From assembly GCF_007828725.1 (NCBI RefSeq), contig NZ_VIUW01000002.1:434001-498000 (forward strand): DNA of 64,000 bases, given 5' to 3'. The notes beneath the pieces are model-generated. The model did no database searches, was not told the origin of the DNA, and saw only the letters and a program-made list of their open reading frames with translations. The translations under genes and the position numbers were made by a program. Each line of letters starts with the position of its first letter. Position 1 is the stretch's first letter. The DNA comes from Marihabitans asiaticum. Lineage in GTDB: Bacteria > Actinomycetota > Actinomycetes > Actinomycetales > Dermatophilaceae. This document shows, piece after piece, positions 52,330 to 63,200 of the stretch.

Positions 52330-53366
52330 CCGGGCTCGAGGTCCGGCTGGACGACCCCGACCGCGGCGTAGCGGTCGACCTGCGGGTGCCGGCGGGCACG
52401 ACGACGGCGTTGCTGGGGCCCAACGGCGCCGGCAAGACGACCGTCCTCAGCGCGATCGCCGGCATCCACCACCCAGGAACCCCGGTGCGGGTCGACGGAC
52501 GGGACCTCACCGGGCTGGCGGCGCACCGGCGCGGCATCCCGCTGCTCTCGCAGGACCCGCTGCTCCTGCCGCACCTCACCGCCCTCGACAACGTCGCCTT
52601 CGGGCCCGCTGCCCGTGGCCGGCGAAGGGGGGAATCCCGCCGCGTCGCGCGGGACTGGCTCGAGCGGGTCGGGGCCGGCCATCTGGCCGACCGGCCTCCG
52701 GGGGAGCTCTCCGGTGGTCAGGCGCGGCGGGTGGGGCTGGCCCGAGCGCTGGCGACCGAGCCGTCGGCGATGATCCTCGACGAGCCCCTCGCGGCGCTGG
52801 ACGTCGACGCGAGCGCCGAGCTCCGCCGGGTCCTGCGGGAGGCGCTGGAGGGAGTGACCTGCGTCATCGTCACCCATGACGTCGTCGACGTCGCCCTGCT
52901 CGCCGATCACGCTGTCGTGCTCGTCGACGGGCGGGTGGTCGAGGACCGGCCGGTGGCCGACCTCCTCGCGGCACCGCGCACCCCCTTCGCCGCTGGTCTG
53001 GTCGGCACCAACCTCGTCCGCGGGGTCCTCACCTCAGACTCCACCCTGGTCACCGACGCCGGGGTGACCATCGCCGGCGTGCCCGCGAGCGGCTGCGCGC
53101 TCGGCGACCAGGTGGTCGCCACCTTCCGGCCGGACGCGGTCGCCGTGCACACCGAGGCGCCGGGCGGTAGTCCCCGCAACCGCCTGAGCGGTGAGGTGCT
53201 CGGGATCGAGCCGGCGGGAGGGTCGTTGCGGCTGCGAGCGGGCACCGGCGCCGGGACGCTCATCGCCGACGTGACAGCCGGCGCCGTCGCCGAGCTCGGG
53301 CTGCACCCGGGTGACCGGGTACAGCTCACGGTCAAGGCCACCGCGGTGGCGATCCACCCCGCGTGA
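52326..53366 (+). CDS. modC: Molybdate ABC transporter ATPase
   Basis: A 346-residue ABC ATPase. Walker [11 protein letters not shown]-loop [10 protein letters not shown], signature [15 protein letters not shown], Walker [12 protein letters not shown], then a Mop/TOBE domain ([19 protein letters not shown]) that binds molybdate. The gene ends the modABC operon; a perfect 56-bp palindrome follows. Confidence 0.92.
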   Translation: MTGLEVRLDDPDRGVAVDLRVPAGTTTALLGPNGAGKTTVLSAIAGIHHPGTPVRVDGRDLTGLAAHRRGIPLLSQDPLLLPHLTALDNVAFGPAARGRRRGESRRVARDWLERVGAGHLADRPPGELSGGQARRVGLARALATEPSAMILDEPLAALDVDASAELRRVLREALEGVTCVIVTHDVVDVALLADHAVVLVDGRVVEDRPVADLLAAPRTPFAAGLVGTNLVRGVLTSDSTLVTDAGVTIAGVPASGCALGDQVVATFRPDAVAVHTEAPGGSPRNRLSGEVLGIEPAGGSLRLRAGTGAGTLIADVTAGAVAELGLHPGDRVQLTVKATAVAIHPA

Positions 53367-53386
53367 GGTCTGCCCCTCCCCATCAC

Positions 53387-53442
53387 GCTTGCTACCACGC
53401 AGTACTGGTCGTGATCACGACCAGTACTGCGTGGTAGCAAGC
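53387..53442. repeat. Perfect palindrome, copy 2 of the 46-bp family
   Basis: CTACCACGCAGTACTGGTCG and its complement flank TGATCA, giving a perfect 46-bp palindrome. GCTTG/CAAGC extends it to 56 bp. Copy 1 is after upp at 4469. This copy lies 20 bp after the modC stop. Confidence 0.9.
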
Positions 53443-53503
53443 GAGGGGAGCGTGGGCCGTGCGGCTCTGGTCTGCTCTGCGCGACCCCGCCCCGAGATGC
53501 AGC

Positions 53504-53532
53504 AGACCCCCGGGCCGAGGGCCCGGGGGTCT
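53504..53532. terminator. Perfect 13-bp hairpin after modC and tRNA-Ser
   Basis: AGACCCCCGGGCC and GGCCCGGGGGTCT pair around GAG, between modC and the opposing tRNA-Ser(GCT). Confidence 0.8.
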
Positions 53533-53557
53533 GGCGATGCCGCGTGACATCACGCTG

Positions 53558-53647
53558 CGGAGGTGGAGGGATTTGAACCCTCGATGGGCGGTTAGCCCAA
53601 ACCGCATTAGCAGTGCGGCGCCATAGACCGGACTAGGCGACACCTCC
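53558..53647 (-). tRNA. tRNA-Ser(GCT)
   Basis: A 90-nt class II tRNA with acceptor stem GGAGGTG/CACCTCC, discriminator G, anticodon loop CTGCTAA (GCT), a long variable arm and T-loop TTCAAAT. CCA is not encoded. Confidence 0.95.
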
Positions 53648-53695
53648 CGGCAACCCGGACAGGTTAGCCCCCGGCCCGGTCCGGCTCCAAAGCGG

Positions 53696-55168
53696 TCAGC
53701 CGCAGATGTCCTCGGTGGCCTGACGGGTCTCGATCTCGCCGTCCTTCGGCGGCGCCGACACCGACGGGGAGGGCACGGGCTCGTCGCCGACCCGGTTGTC
53801 CACCTCAATCGCGTTGGCCGCTCCCTTGCCCAGGACGACCACGACGACATCGTCGAGCGTCTTGTCCTGCACCAGGGAGGCCCCGGGGTAAGCGGCCGCG
53901 ACTGTGCGCGCCGCGTCCTTTCGTCCCGGGGCGTGCCGGACCGTGACTCCCTCGGCCTCGCCGGTGGGCGCCGCCGATCCCACGCTCGCGGTGAAGCCCT
54001 GCACGCTCAGCGCGGCGACCTCCTGGCCAGCGAGGCCCTCGGCGGTGGTGTCGTTGACCACCGAGACCGAGATCTCCCGCGGGCTCACCGTGAGCGGCTC
54101 CTCGGGAGTCTCCGGTTCCTTCTTGTCCTGGGTGCCGGGCAGCGGGGAGTCGGTGCGGACCGCGTCCCACAGCGCGGCGGCCTTCTTCTCCTTCCACACC
54201 ACCCGGTTGGGGTCCTTCGCGTACGGCTCGGTCGGCACCGTGACGAAGGTGAGGTTGCTGATCCCGAAGTCGCGCAGGCTCTGGGCGATCTGACGCATCC
54301 TGTTCAGCGAGAGGTCCTCATCGGCCGTCATCGACCGGGTCGCGGCGTCGAGGAAGGAGTAGAGACGGTCTGGTCGCAGCAGCAGCGAGGACTCCGTCGC
54401 CTGCTGGGCCATCGAGGACATGAAGGCCTGCTGACGCTTGATCCGACCGAGGTCCGAGCCGTCGCCCAAGGACTTGCGAGCCCGTACATAGCCGAGCGCG
54501 TCCTTGCCGTCGAGCCGCTGCCGTCCAGCGGGCAGGTCGATCTGCGCGTCCTCGTCCTTGACCGCATCAGGCAGGCAGACCTCGACCCCTCCCAGTCCGT
54601 CCACCATCGACTGGAATCCGGCGAAGTCGATGACGACGACGTGATCGACGTAGACGCCGGTCACCCCTTCGAGGGTCTTGACGGTGCAGGCCGGCCCGCC
54701 CTGGTTGAAGTTGTAGTTCCACTGACGCATCTCGCCGTCGGCCACCGTTGACGCGGGGTCCGAGCAGTCCTTCGGCGCCATCGTCATCGAGTCCCTCGGG
54801 ATCGAGACGACATAGGCGGACTTCCGGTCTGCCCCGATGTGCACGAGGAGGTTGGTGTCGGAGTGGGCGCCGCCCTCGACCGTGTCCGTCCCGTACTCGT
54901 CGGTCCCAATCCCTTCGCGGGTGTCCGAGCCGATGACCAGGATGTTCAGCGGCCCGTCCGGTCCTCCACTGTTCTCCGGTCGCGGTCCGGCTCCAGAGCC
55001 GATGTCGAAGCGGGTGATGTTGCCGTTGAGCTTGGCCCCGACCAGACCGAGCAGGCCGACGACGAGCGCGACCGCCACCGCGACGGCGACGGCAGCACGG
55101 CGGGTCCTCGGGTGCGAGGAGGCGCGAGGCGTCGACCCGCGCTCGCCCACCGGGTCGTCGACACCCAT
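53696..55168 (-). CDS. LytR-CpsA-Psr family cell-wall glycopolymer ligase
   Basis: A 490-residue membrane protein: cytoplasmic N-terminus, one helix (about 23-45), an LCP domain with LNILVIGSDTR, SDTNLLVHIGADRKSAYVVSIPRDS and YVRARKSLGDGSDLGRIKRQQ (phosphate- and metal-binding Asp/Arg residues), and a LytR_C domain (ISVSVVNDTTAEGLAG). LCP enzymes attach teichoic-acid-like or arabinogalactan-like polymers to peptidoglycan. ATG 55168. It is monocistronic. Confidence 0.93.
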   Translation of the reverse strand: MGVDDPVGERGSTPRASSHPRTRRAAVAVAVAVALVVGLLGLVGAKLNGNITRFDIGSGAGPRPENSGGPDGPLNILVIGSDTREGIGTDEYGTDTVEGGAHSDTNLLVHIGADRKSAYVVSIPRDSMTMAPKDCSDPASTVADGEMRQWNYNFNQGGPACTVKTLEGVTGVYVDHVVVIDFAGFQSMVDGLGGVEVCLPDAVKDEDAQIDLPAGRQRLDGKDALGYVRARKSLGDGSDLGRIKRQQAFMSSMAQQATESSLLLRPDRLYSFLDAATRSMTADEDLSLNRMRQIAQSLRDFGISNLTFVTVPTEPYAKDPNRVVWKEKKAAALWDAVRTDSPLPGTQDKKEPETPEEPLTVSPREISVSVVNDTTAEGLAGQEVAALSVQGFTASVGSAAPTGEAEGVTVRHAPGRKDAARTVAAAYPGASLVQDKTLDDVVVVVLGKGAANAIEVDNRVGDEPVPSPSVSAPPKDGEIETRQATEDICG

Positions 55169-55300
55169 GTCACCAGGTCCCGGTGAGCGGTCGGTGGGCC
55201 CGGCTGGCCCTTAGGGGAGGTCGTATTGGCATCGCCTGGAGAGCATACCCAGGCCGGTCGGGAGCTATCCGGGAACTCCTGAACCGGGGCGGGGCACGAC

Positions 55301-55332
55301 GAAGGCCCCCGGCGTCGACGCCGGGGGCCTTC
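55301..55332 (-). terminator. Terminator of the cold-shock gene
   Basis: GAAGGCCCCCGGCG and CGCCGGGGGCCTTC pair perfectly around TCGA, 23 bp after the cold-shock stop. Confidence 0.85.
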
Positions 55333-55355
55333 GGGAGAAGTCGTTCGCTGCCGTC

Positions 55356-55559
55356 TCAGACGGGGCGGACGCGGTCGGCCTGGGGGCCCTTGGGGCCCTC
55401 GGTGACCTCGAACTCGACGCGCTGCGCCTCGTCGAGGCTGCGGTAGCCGGTGGTGTCGATGGCGGAGTAGTGAACGAACACGTCGGGGCCGCCGCCGTCC
55501 TGGGCAATGAAACCAAAGCCCTTCTCAGCGTTGAACCACTTAACGGTGCCCTGAGCCAT
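55356..55559 (-). CDS. cspA: Cold-shock protein (CspA family)
   Basis: A 67-residue OB-fold RNA chaperone. [18 protein letters not shown] contains RNP1 (KGFGFI) and DVFVHYSAI contains RNP2. The 216-bp gap upstream to aroQ leaves room for the long 5' leader that cold-shock genes use for temperature control. Confidence 0.96.
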   Translation of the reverse strand: MAQGTVKWFNAEKGFGFIAQDGGGPDVFVHYSAIDTTGYRSLDEAQRVEFEVTEGPKGPQADRVRPV

Positions 55560-55775
55560 GGGGTGAATCTACTTTCGTGTTGATGAGTGGGAGATGCCCT
55601 CCCTTGTGCTAGCTGCATGATCCCACCCGTGACACCAGGCACCGGCTGGAGGCCGGTCCGGGGAAACTTGCGAAGTCGTACTGCAACTCGTGCCCGACGC
55701 TATCAGCAATCCGCTCCAGCCGCCTGCCCGGGAATCGGTGCGGTCTCCCACCCCTTCGCTCGACTGCCGGTGCAC

Positions 55776-56216
55776 TCAGGTGCTGGTCAGCCGTGCGATC
55801 TCGTCAAGCGCATCGCCGTATCCGCTCACCCCACGACCGACGATGACCGCCGAGGCCACATCGGTGAGGTAGGAGTGCCTGCGGAAGTCCTCTCGCGCGT
55901 GCACGTCGGAGATGTGCACCTCGATCACCGGGCCGGCGACGCTGGTCAGGGCGTCCCGGATCGCGACGGAGGTGTGCGTCCACCCTCCGGCATTGATGAC
56001 GACGCCGACGGCGCTGGTCCGCACCTCGTGGATCGCGTCGATGAGCACGCCCTCGTGGTTGGTCTGGCGGAAGTCGAGCGACCACCCGAGGGCGTCGGCC
56101 CGAACTCGGCAGAGGTCCTCGACGTCGGCGAGGGTCTCGTGGCCGTAGATGTGCGGCTCACGCTCCCCGAGGAGGTTGAGGTTCGGTCCGTTGAGGACGA
56201 CGACGCTCTGGGTCAC
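55776..56216 (-). CDS. aroQ: Type II 3-dehydroquinate dehydratase
   Basis: A 146-residue enzyme that converts 3-dehydroquinate to 3-dehydroshikimate. VVLNGPNLNLLGEREPHIYG holds the catalytic arginine and tyrosine loop, and INAGGWTHTSVAIRDAL and VEVHISDVHARE-like sequences complete the site. GTG 56216 gives the family start. It stands apart from other shikimate genes. Confidence 0.92.
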   Translation of the reverse strand: MTQSVVVLNGPNLNLLGEREPHIYGHETLADVEDLCRVRADALGWSLDFRQTNHEGVLIDAIHEVRTSAVGVVINAGGWTHTSVAIRDALTSVAGPVIEVHISDVHAREDFRRHSYLTDVASAVIVGRGVSGYGDALDEIARLTST

Positions 56217-56253
56217 CGGGCCAGGTTAGGGCCAGCACCCCGTGCGGTCACGC

Positions 56254-57657
56254 TCACTCGTCTACCTCACCACGCAACGTGCGCTCGAGCAGCTCACGGG
56301 TCGGAGGCGCAAGCTGCGGCTCGGGGACCTGCACCTCCAGCGGCGGCCGGTCGCAGCTCAGGCCGTAGCAGTACGCGTCGGGGGGCCCGGGTGCGTCCGA
56401 AGCCTCCAGGGCCCGCAGCCGCGGGTCCTCGATCAGCCGCTCGAGCGCCGACCGGTCGGGCTGCGGCACCTCGCCGAGCCGGACCGTGCGCCGTCTGGTC
56501 AGTCCGGCGAAGCCCCCGCTGCGGGTCAGGGTGAGCTCGGTGGAGTGCGTCGGCGACGGCCCGGCGCCGACGGGGAGGTCGCCACCGCCGGGGACCTCGG
56601 CTGAGGTGACGCCCACCTCCGCCCAGGACGACCTGACGTGCCCCGCGACCTCCTCCCCGTAGCGGTTTCGGGCCGCGAGCTCGGTGAGCGCGGCGAACCG
56701 GGCGAAGTCGCAGTCGGCGCGAATATCGCCAAGGATCGTGTCGACCCAGATCTGCCCGGCTCGCTCCCAGGCAGCCCCGCCAAGGGTGGTGGCGAGGAGG
56801 AAGAAGGCGCGGTTGGGGATGCCGGAGTTGATGTGCACCCCGCCGTTGTCCTCTGCGGTGACGACAAAGTCGCGCATGTGGCCCGGCTGCGGGTCACGAC
56901 CCAGGCGGGGGTCGTCGTAGGCGGTCCCGGGCTCGGACATCGAGCGCAGCGCCCGGCCGCGGACACCATCGGCGAGCAGCTCGGCCCCGATGAGCCAGTC
57001 CGCCTCGCCCGCACTCTGGCCGAGGCTGTGCTGCTTGACCAGGGCGCCGAAGACGTCCGAGACGTGCTCGTTGAGCGCCCCCGGCTGGTCGCGGTAGACC
57101 AGTCCGGAGGTGAGCTCGGTGATGCCGTGGGCGAGCTCGTGACCGATGACGTCAAGGCTCGCGGTGAAGCGGGTGAAGATCTCGCCGTCCCCGTCACCGA
57201 AGACCATCTGCGTCCCGTCCCAGAAGGCGTTGCCGTAGTCCTGGCCGTAGTGGACGGTGCCGATCATCGCCATGCCGTCGGCGTCGAGGGAGTCCCGCCC
57301 GTACACCTCGTGCCAGAAGCGCCAGGTCGCGCCGAGCCCGTCGTACGCCTCGTCGGTGGCGAGGTCGCCGGTCGCCGGGTCGCCCTCGGCCCGGGCCAGC
57401 TCGCCGGGCAGCTCTTGCCCGCCCCCGGCGTCGTGCACCCGCCGGTCCGGCGAGGCCTCCCCGCCCGCGGCTGCACCCACCGGCGGGGACCCGCCCTCGG
57501 CGGAGGGGGTCGGGGGTGCGGCGGTGCGTTGCCGTCGGGCTCGACGGAGTCGCTCGTCGACCTCGAGGACGTGCCGCGCCCGGGCGGCCAGGGCAGGGTC
57601 GCCGGAGGCGACCATGGCCTCGAGGATGTAGGGGGGGACGATGGCACAGCGCGTCAT
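56254..57657 (-). CDS. M4 (protealysin-like) metalloprotease fused to an emfourin-like inhibitor domain
   Basis: A 467-residue protein with no signal peptide. The N-terminus MTRCAIVPPYILEAM is the short protealysin-type propeptide motif. The M4 domain has the zinc site HELAH at 173-177 and the third ligand region NEHVSDVFGALV; DNGGVHINSGIPNRAFF is typical. After about residue 350 comes ELTLTRSGGFAGLTRRRTV and PDAYCYGLSCDRPPLEVQVP, resembling emfourin, a protein inhibitor of protealysins usually encoded by a separate gene. Start ATG 57657 is set by the propeptide motif. The fusion could keep the protease inactive inside the cell. Confidence 0.8.
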   Translation of the reverse strand: MTRCAIVPPYILEAMVASGDPALAARARHVLEVDERLRRARRQRTAAPPTPSAEGGSPPVGAAAGGEASPDRRVHDAGGGQELPGELARAEGDPATGDLATDEAYDGLGATWRFWHEVYGRDSLDADGMAMIGTVHYGQDYGNAFWDGTQMVFGDGDGEIFTRFTASLDVIGHELAHGITELTSGLVYRDQPGALNEHVSDVFGALVKQHSLGQSAGEADWLIGAELLADGVRGRALRSMSEPGTAYDDPRLGRDPQPGHMRDFVVTAEDNGGVHINSGIPNRAFFLLATTLGGAAWERAGQIWVDTILGDIRADCDFARFAALTELAARNRYGEEVAGHVRSSWAEVGVTSAEVPGGGDLPVGAGPSPTHSTELTLTRSGGFAGLTRRRTVRLGEVPQPDRSALERLIEDPRLRALEASDAPGPPDAYCYGLSCDRPPLEVQVPEPQLAPPTRELLERTLRGEVDE

Positions 57658-57773
57658 GGATCCATGGAACCCGACTCCACCGACAGCGGCATCCCGAGAA
57701 GCCGAGCTGCTCCCCCTTCGACGGGACTGGCGAAGGGGGAAACCGCTGGCATCGGAATCGAATCTCGTAGCGG

Positions 57774-57858
57774 CGGCGGGTGTGGGATTTGAACCCACGA
57801 GGGGTCTCCCCCTGGTCGCTTTCAAGGCGACTGCACTCGGCCACTATGCGAACCCGCC
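57774..57858 (-). tRNA. tRNA-Ser(TGA)
   Basis: An 85-nt class II tRNA with acceptor stem GGCGGGT/ACCCGCC, discriminator G, anticodon loop CTTGAAA (TGA), a GGGGGAGACCCC variable arm and T-loop TTCAAAT. It is the third serine tRNA in the window. Confidence 0.95.
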
Positions 57859-58011
57859 GGGGCCCGTGCGGGCCACCAGCACCACGGTAACCCCCGCGCC
57901 AGGTAGTGTCGCCACCGACGGACGCGGGCGTCCGGGCGGCGCCGCCCCGGCGCTAACGCGACCACGAGATCCCGTTAGGACGAGGCCCGTGAGACGACAA
58001 GGAGCGACCAC

Positions 58012-58419
58012 ATGTCGAAGCTGACCTTCCTCCTCGGCGCCGCGGCGGGCTACGTGCTCGGCGCCCGCGCCGGGACGCAGCGCTACGAGGAGATCAAGGC
58101 CGGCGCCAGCCAGATCTGGGGATCCCAGCCCGTGCAGCGTCAGGTCGCCAGCGCCAAGCACACCACGAAGACCAAGGTGGCGCCGGCCGCACTCGACGCG
58201 GTCAGCGGTGCGGCCGCGACGGCAGGAGAGAAGCTCCGTGAGGGCGCCGGCCGGATCACCCCCGACTCGCGTCGTGACGTCGAGTCCTCCGCCACGAACG
58301 ACGAGACTCCTCAGCGCACGACGAAGATGAGCGCCGACCCGGATGTGTCCACCGCCGGCGACCCGATCTCGGACTGGGCCGAGGAGGGTGGCTCAATCAC
58401 CTCGAGGCGGGTCGGCTGA
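58012..58419 (+). CDS. YtxH-like membrane-associated protein
   Basis: A 135-residue protein with a short N-terminal helix (LTFLLGAAAGYVLGARAG), then YEEIKAGASQIW and an amphipathic, disordered tail. AAGGAG lies 6-7 bp before ATG 58012. The N-terminal GxxxGYVLGARAG pattern is the YtxH type. The function is unknown; stress or envelope roles are suggested for relatives. Confidence 0.75.
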   Translation: MSKLTFLLGAAAGYVLGARAGTQRYEEIKAGASQIWGSQPVQRQVASAKHTTKTKVAPAALDAVSGAAATAGEKLREGAGRITPDSRRDVESSATNDETPQRTTKMSADPDVSTAGDPISDWAEEGGSITSRRVG

Positions 58420-58446
58420 GCGCTTCGGTGACCGAGCCGTGCTCGC

Positions 58447-59085
58447 TCAGATGAACATCGCCGGGTCGAGGTAGGGCAGGTCCTCCCGCGCCACCCGCGC
58501 CTCGGGCGGGTTTGCCTCGCTCTGCGGGAAGCGGTACGTCGCCGGCGCGCCGGTCGCCACCGCCCCGGTGGGAACGTCCTTGACGACGACAGAGTTCGCC
58601 CCGACCTTCACGCCCGACCCGACGTGCACCGGGCCGAGGATCTTCGCCCCCGCCCCGACGAGCACGTTGTCGGCGAGCGTCGGGTGGCGCTTGACCCGCG
58701 CGTGCGAGGTTCCGCCGAGGGTGACCTGGTGGTAGAGCATGCAGTCGTCGCCGATGACGGCCGTCTCGCCGATCACCACGCCGACCCCGTGGTCGATGAA
58801 GAACCTCCGCCCGATGTGCGCACCGGGGTGGATCTCGACGCCGGTGATCATCCGGGACAGGTACGCGAGGATGCGCGCGGGCCACTTCATCCCCGGACGG
58901 CACCACCAGCGGTGCGCGAGGCGATGCAGCCAGATCGCGTGCAGCCCGGCAGAGGTGAGCAGCACGACCAGCCGCGACGTCGCGGCCGGGTCGCGCCGCA
59001 TGGCCGCCGCGACGTCCTCACGCACCGTCATCCAGGGGCTCGGATGCTCGGGCATCGGCGAAGGGGGGTCCAGCAGGTGGGCCAT
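58447..59085 (-). CDS. cysE: Serine O-acetyltransferase
   Basis: A 212-residue left-handed beta-helix acetyltransferase. [41 protein letters not shown] contains the catalytic His and Asp, followed by the hexapeptide repeats ([27 protein letters not shown]). It makes O-acetylserine from serine and acetyl-CoA. Its ATG overlaps the cysK stop by one base, so the two cysteine genes are coupled. Confidence 0.94.
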   Translation of the reverse strand: MAHLLDPPSPMPEHPSPWMTVREDVAAAMRRDPAATSRLVVLLTSAGLHAIWLHRLAHRWWCRPGMKWPARILAYLSRMITGVEIHPGAHIGRRFFIDHGVGVVIGETAVIGDDCMLYHQVTLGGTSHARVKRHPTLADNVLVGAGAKILGPVHVGSGVKVGANSVVVKDVPTGAVATGAPATYRFPQSEANPPEARVAREDLPYLDPAMFI

Positions 59086-60023
59086 CAGTCGTCGAGGAGA
59101 TCCGAGAAGAGGATCGTCGAGAGGTACCGCTCACCGAAGCTGGGGATGACGACGACGATGGTCTTGCCCGCGTTCTCTGGACGCGAGGCGACCTCGCCCG
59201 CGGCCGCGAGGGCCGACCCGGAAGAGATCCCGACGAGCAGGCCCTCGTCGGTGGCGGCCTTGCGGGCCCACTCCACCGAGGTCTCGGCGTCGATGTCGAT
59301 GACCTCGTCGTAGATGTCGCGGTCGAGGATGTCGGGCACGAAGTTGGCCCCCAGCCCCTGGATCTTGTGCGGCCCCGGGTCGCCACCGTTGAGGATCGGG
59401 GACTCGGCCGGCTCGACGGCGATCATCTGGACCTCGGGCTTGCGCTCCTTGAGCACCTGGCCGACGCCTGTGATCGTCCCGCCGGTGCCGATCCCGGCGA
59501 CGACGATGTCGACGGCGCCGTCGGTGTCGGCCCAGATCTCCTCGGCGGTGGTCTCGCGGTGGATCTTGGGGTTGGCGGAGTTGGCGAACTGCCGGGCCAG
59601 GATCGCCCCGCGCTCGGCGGCGATCTCCTCGGCCTTCTCGACCGCTCCCTTCATGCCCTTCGGCCCCTCGGTGAGGATGAGCTCTGCGCCATAGGCACGG
59701 AGCAGGGCGCGGCGCTCCTTGCTCATCGTCTCCGGCATGGTGAGGACGACGTCGTACCCCTTCGCAGCGCCGACCATCGCCAGGGCGATGCCGGTGTTGC
59801 CGGAGGTGGCCTCGACGATGGTGCCGCCCGGCTTCAGCTCCCCGGAGGCCTCAGCGGCCTCGATGATCGAGACACCGATGCGGTCCTTCACCGAGTTCGC
59901 GGGGTTGTAGAACTCAAGCTTCGCGGCGACGGTGACGCCGGAGTCCTTGGTGTCGATGATCCGGTTGATCCGCACGAGCGGGGTGCGGCCGATGAGCTTG
60001 GTGACGTCCTCGTAGATGGGCAC
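59085..60023 (-). CDS. cysK: Cysteine synthase A
   Basis: A 312-residue fold-type II PLP enzyme. The PLP lysine is K46 in [11 protein letters not shown], the phosphate-binding loop is GTGGTITG, and [18 protein letters not shown] is the substrate loop. It makes cysteine from O-acetylserine and sulfide. GTG 60023 ([16 protein letters not shown]) matches the family. The CysE C-terminus ends in Ile (PAMFI), as needed for the CysE-CysK complex. The 233-bp gap upstream, shared with the divergent Fe-S gene, shows no operator I can name. Confidence 0.95.
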   Translation of the reverse strand: MPIYEDVTKLIGRTPLVRINRIIDTKDSGVTVAAKLEFYNPANSVKDRIGVSIIEAAEASGELKPGGTIVEATSGNTGIALAMVGAAKGYDVVLTMPETMSKERRALLRAYGAELILTEGPKGMKGAVEKAEEIAAERGAILARQFANSANPKIHRETTAEEIWADTDGAVDIVVAGIGTGGTITGVGQVLKERKPEVQMIAVEPAESPILNGGDPGPHKIQGLGANFVPDILDRDIYDEVIDIDAETSVEWARKAATDEGLLVGISSGSALAAAGEVASRPENAGKTIVVVIPSFGERYLSTILFSDLLDD

Positions 60024-60256
60024 CGGGGGTCCTCTCGGATAGTTGGGTGTGCTCGCTCCGCCCGCAGGCGAAGCGGTGTCATCGCAGGCGAAGAACGCTG
60101 CGTTCGTTATGCGTATTCCAACACCTCGTTATTGCCAAGGGAAGGGGCCGGCTGGGTTCCCCCTTCGCCCCTCCCTGACGCATCCCGCACTCCTCGCCGG
60201 GCGAGAGAGGTCACACGACCAGGTATGCAAGCGCTTAGGGGACGTAGGATCCGCCT

Positions 60257-63200
60257 ATGTCCGCTCTTCAGGTGCTCGCCCTCGTCATCGGCCTGGCCTT
60301 CACCGTCGTCGGGTGGGCGATGCTCGCCCGCGCCGTGCGCCACTTGGTCGCCACCTTCCGGCTCGGCCAGCCCGAGCCCGGCCGCACGGACCAGAAGGGG
60401 CAGCGCACCGCGACCCTGCTCCGCGAGTTCCTCGGCCACACCCGGATGGCGCGCCTGCCGGTCGTCGCGATCGCGCACTGGGTCACGATGGTCTCCTTCG
60501 GGGTCCTCTTCCTCACCCTGGTCCAGGCGACCTTCCAGCTGGCGGACCCGCACTTCACCCTGCCGCTCATCGGGCACTTCTGGCCGTACGAGTGGATCAC
60601 CGAGCTCTTCGCGGTCGCCGGGCTGATCGGCATCGTCGCCCTCATCGTCATCCGGCAGCGGAACCACCCGCGCTCGGCCGCGGGCGAGGACGGGCGCCGC
60701 TCCCGGTTCTTCGGCTCCACCTTCTGGCAGGCCTACTACGTCGAGCTGACCATCCTCGGCGTCGCGGTCTGCATCACCTTGCTGCGTGGTCTCGAGCGGG
60801 CGATGCTGCTGCAGGAGGGCTCGGGCAACGCCTCGCTCCTGCACTTCCCGCTCACCGGGTGGCTGGGGAGCCTTTTCAGCGGCCTGTCGATGGGGGCGCT
60901 CGAGGCGCTGATCGTCGCGGTCGCCCTGATCAAGATCATCATCTCCTACGCCTGGATGATCACCATCTCGGTCAACCCGACGATGGGTGTCGCCTGGCAC
61001 CGCTTCCTCGCGTTCTTCAACATCTTCTTCAAGCGGCACGCCGACGGCCGGACCTCGCTCGGTGCGCTGCAGCCGATGACGGTCGGAGGCAAGCCGTTCT
61101 CCATGGAGGTCATGGAGGAGCTGGCCGAGGACGAGGAGGGCGAGGAGGTCAGCCTCGGGGTCGGCAAGGTCGAGGACTTCACCTGGAAGGGCCTGCTCGA
61201 CTTCTCGACGTGCACCGAGTGCGGTCGGTGCCAGAGCCAGTGCCCGGCGTGGAACACCGACAAGCCGCTCTCGCCGAAGATGCTCATGATGACCCTGCGG
61301 GACCACTCGCAGGCCAAGGCGCCGTACCTGGCGGCCGCCCAGGAGGCGAAGGGGGTCATCTCCACCGGCTTCGCCAGCCCGCAGACGGCGGCCGGGGCGA
61401 TCCCGTCGGAGCAGTACGTCACCGCGGGGGGCGCCGCACCGGAGGGCGAAGGGGGGAGCGTCGCCACCTCGGCCCGCAAGGAGCCGGCAGCGGTGGACTG
61501 GTCGTCGATGGCCCTCGTCGGACAGACCGGCTACGACGTCGACAACCCGCTGACCGCCTACGACCCGCTCGGTCCGGATGCCGTGATCGACGAGGACGTG
61601 CTGTGGTCGTGCACGACCTGCGGCGCCTGCGTCGAGCAGTGCCCGGTCGACATCGAGCACGTCGACCACATCGTCGACATGCGGCGCTACCAGAACCTCA
61701 TCGCCTCGGCCTTCCCGAGCGAGCTCGGTGGCCTGTTCAAGAAGCTGGAGTCCAAGGGCAACCCGTGGGGTATGGGCGCCAAGGCCCGGATGGACTGGGC
61801 CAAGGACCTGCCCTTCACCGTCAAGGTTCTCGGTGAGGACGTCGAGTCCGCCGACCAGGTGGACTACCTCTTCTGGGTCGGCTGCGCGGGCGCGTACGAG
61901 GACCGGGCGAAGAAGACGACCCGTGCGGTGGCCGAGCTCTTCGACATCGCGGGCGTCGACTTCGCGGTGCTCGGCAACGGCGAGACCTGCACCGGGGACT
62001 CCGCGCGGCGGGCCGGCAACGAGGTGCTCTTCCAGATGCTCGCGGAGCAGAACGTCGAGACCCTCAACGAGGTGGGGGCGACGAAGATCGTCGTCACCTG
62101 CGCGCACTGCTTCAACACGATCAAGAACGAGTACCCCCAGCTCGGCGGCACGTACGAGGTGCTGCACCACACCCAGCTGCTCAACCGCCTCGTCCGGGAG
62201 AAGAAGCTGGCCCCGGTGCGCCGCCCGGACACCCCGGAGAAGTCGTCGCTGAAGAACGTCGCCTCGACCGCGGGGACGGTCACCTACCACGACCCCTGCT
62301 ACCTCGGTCGGCACAACAACGTCTACGCCCCGCCGCGTGAGCTGATCGGCGCCCTGCCCGGTGTCGAGCTGCGCGAGATGGAGCGGACCAAGGAGAAGTC
62401 CTTCTGCTGCGGCGCCGGTGGTGCGCGCATGTGGATGGAGGAGCAGCTCGGGACTCGGATCAACCTCAACCGGACCGACGAGGCGATCGCGACCGGAGCC
62501 GAGCGGATCGCCGTCGGGTGCCCCTTCTGCCGGGTGATGCTCAGCGACGGCCTGACCGCGAAGCAGTCCGAGGGTGCCTCGGAGGACATCGAGGTCGTCG
62601 ATGTCGCCCAGATGCTCCTGTCCTCGGTCAAGGAGGCGCCGGAGGCGCCTTCCGCCGGAGCCACGGAGTCGCAGGAGCAGGCGGAGGCCGAGCCCAAGAC
62701 GGCCGTCGCCGACCCGACCGAGGGCCAGGACGCGAAGGGGGCGCAGCCCGCCCCCGAGACGCCGGCCGAGAAGGAGGCCGCAGCTGAGGCCGTCGACGAG
62801 GCCGGTGAGGACGGCGACGTCGTCCGCGAGGACCAGACCGAGGAGTCCGCTGCGGCCAAGAACGCGGCTCCGAGCTGGGAGACCGGCGCGGCATCCGCAG
62901 CCGCCGAAAGCAGCGCGGCCGAGAAGAACGCCGCCCCCTCCTGGGAGACCGGCACCACCCCCGCCGCCACCGAAAGCACCGCGGCCGAGAAGAACGCCGC
63001 CCCCTCCTGGGAGACCGGCACGACACCCGCAGCCGCCGAAAGCACCGCGGCCGAGAAGAACGCCGCTCCGAGCTGGGAGGCTGGCCCCTCGGCCGCTGCC
63101 CCAGCATCTGGGGAAGAGACCAAGCCCGACGAGCCAGCCGAGGACACCCCTTCGACCCCACCAGCGGGGGCAAAGACGGCCGAGTCCGATGTTCCCGCCA

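Noticed and set aside
60043-61836. 597-codon plus-strand frame over the Fe-S gene start
   Set aside because: It is out of frame with the Fe-S motifs and Arg/Pro/Gly-rich; the frame from 60257 has membrane helices and cluster motifs.
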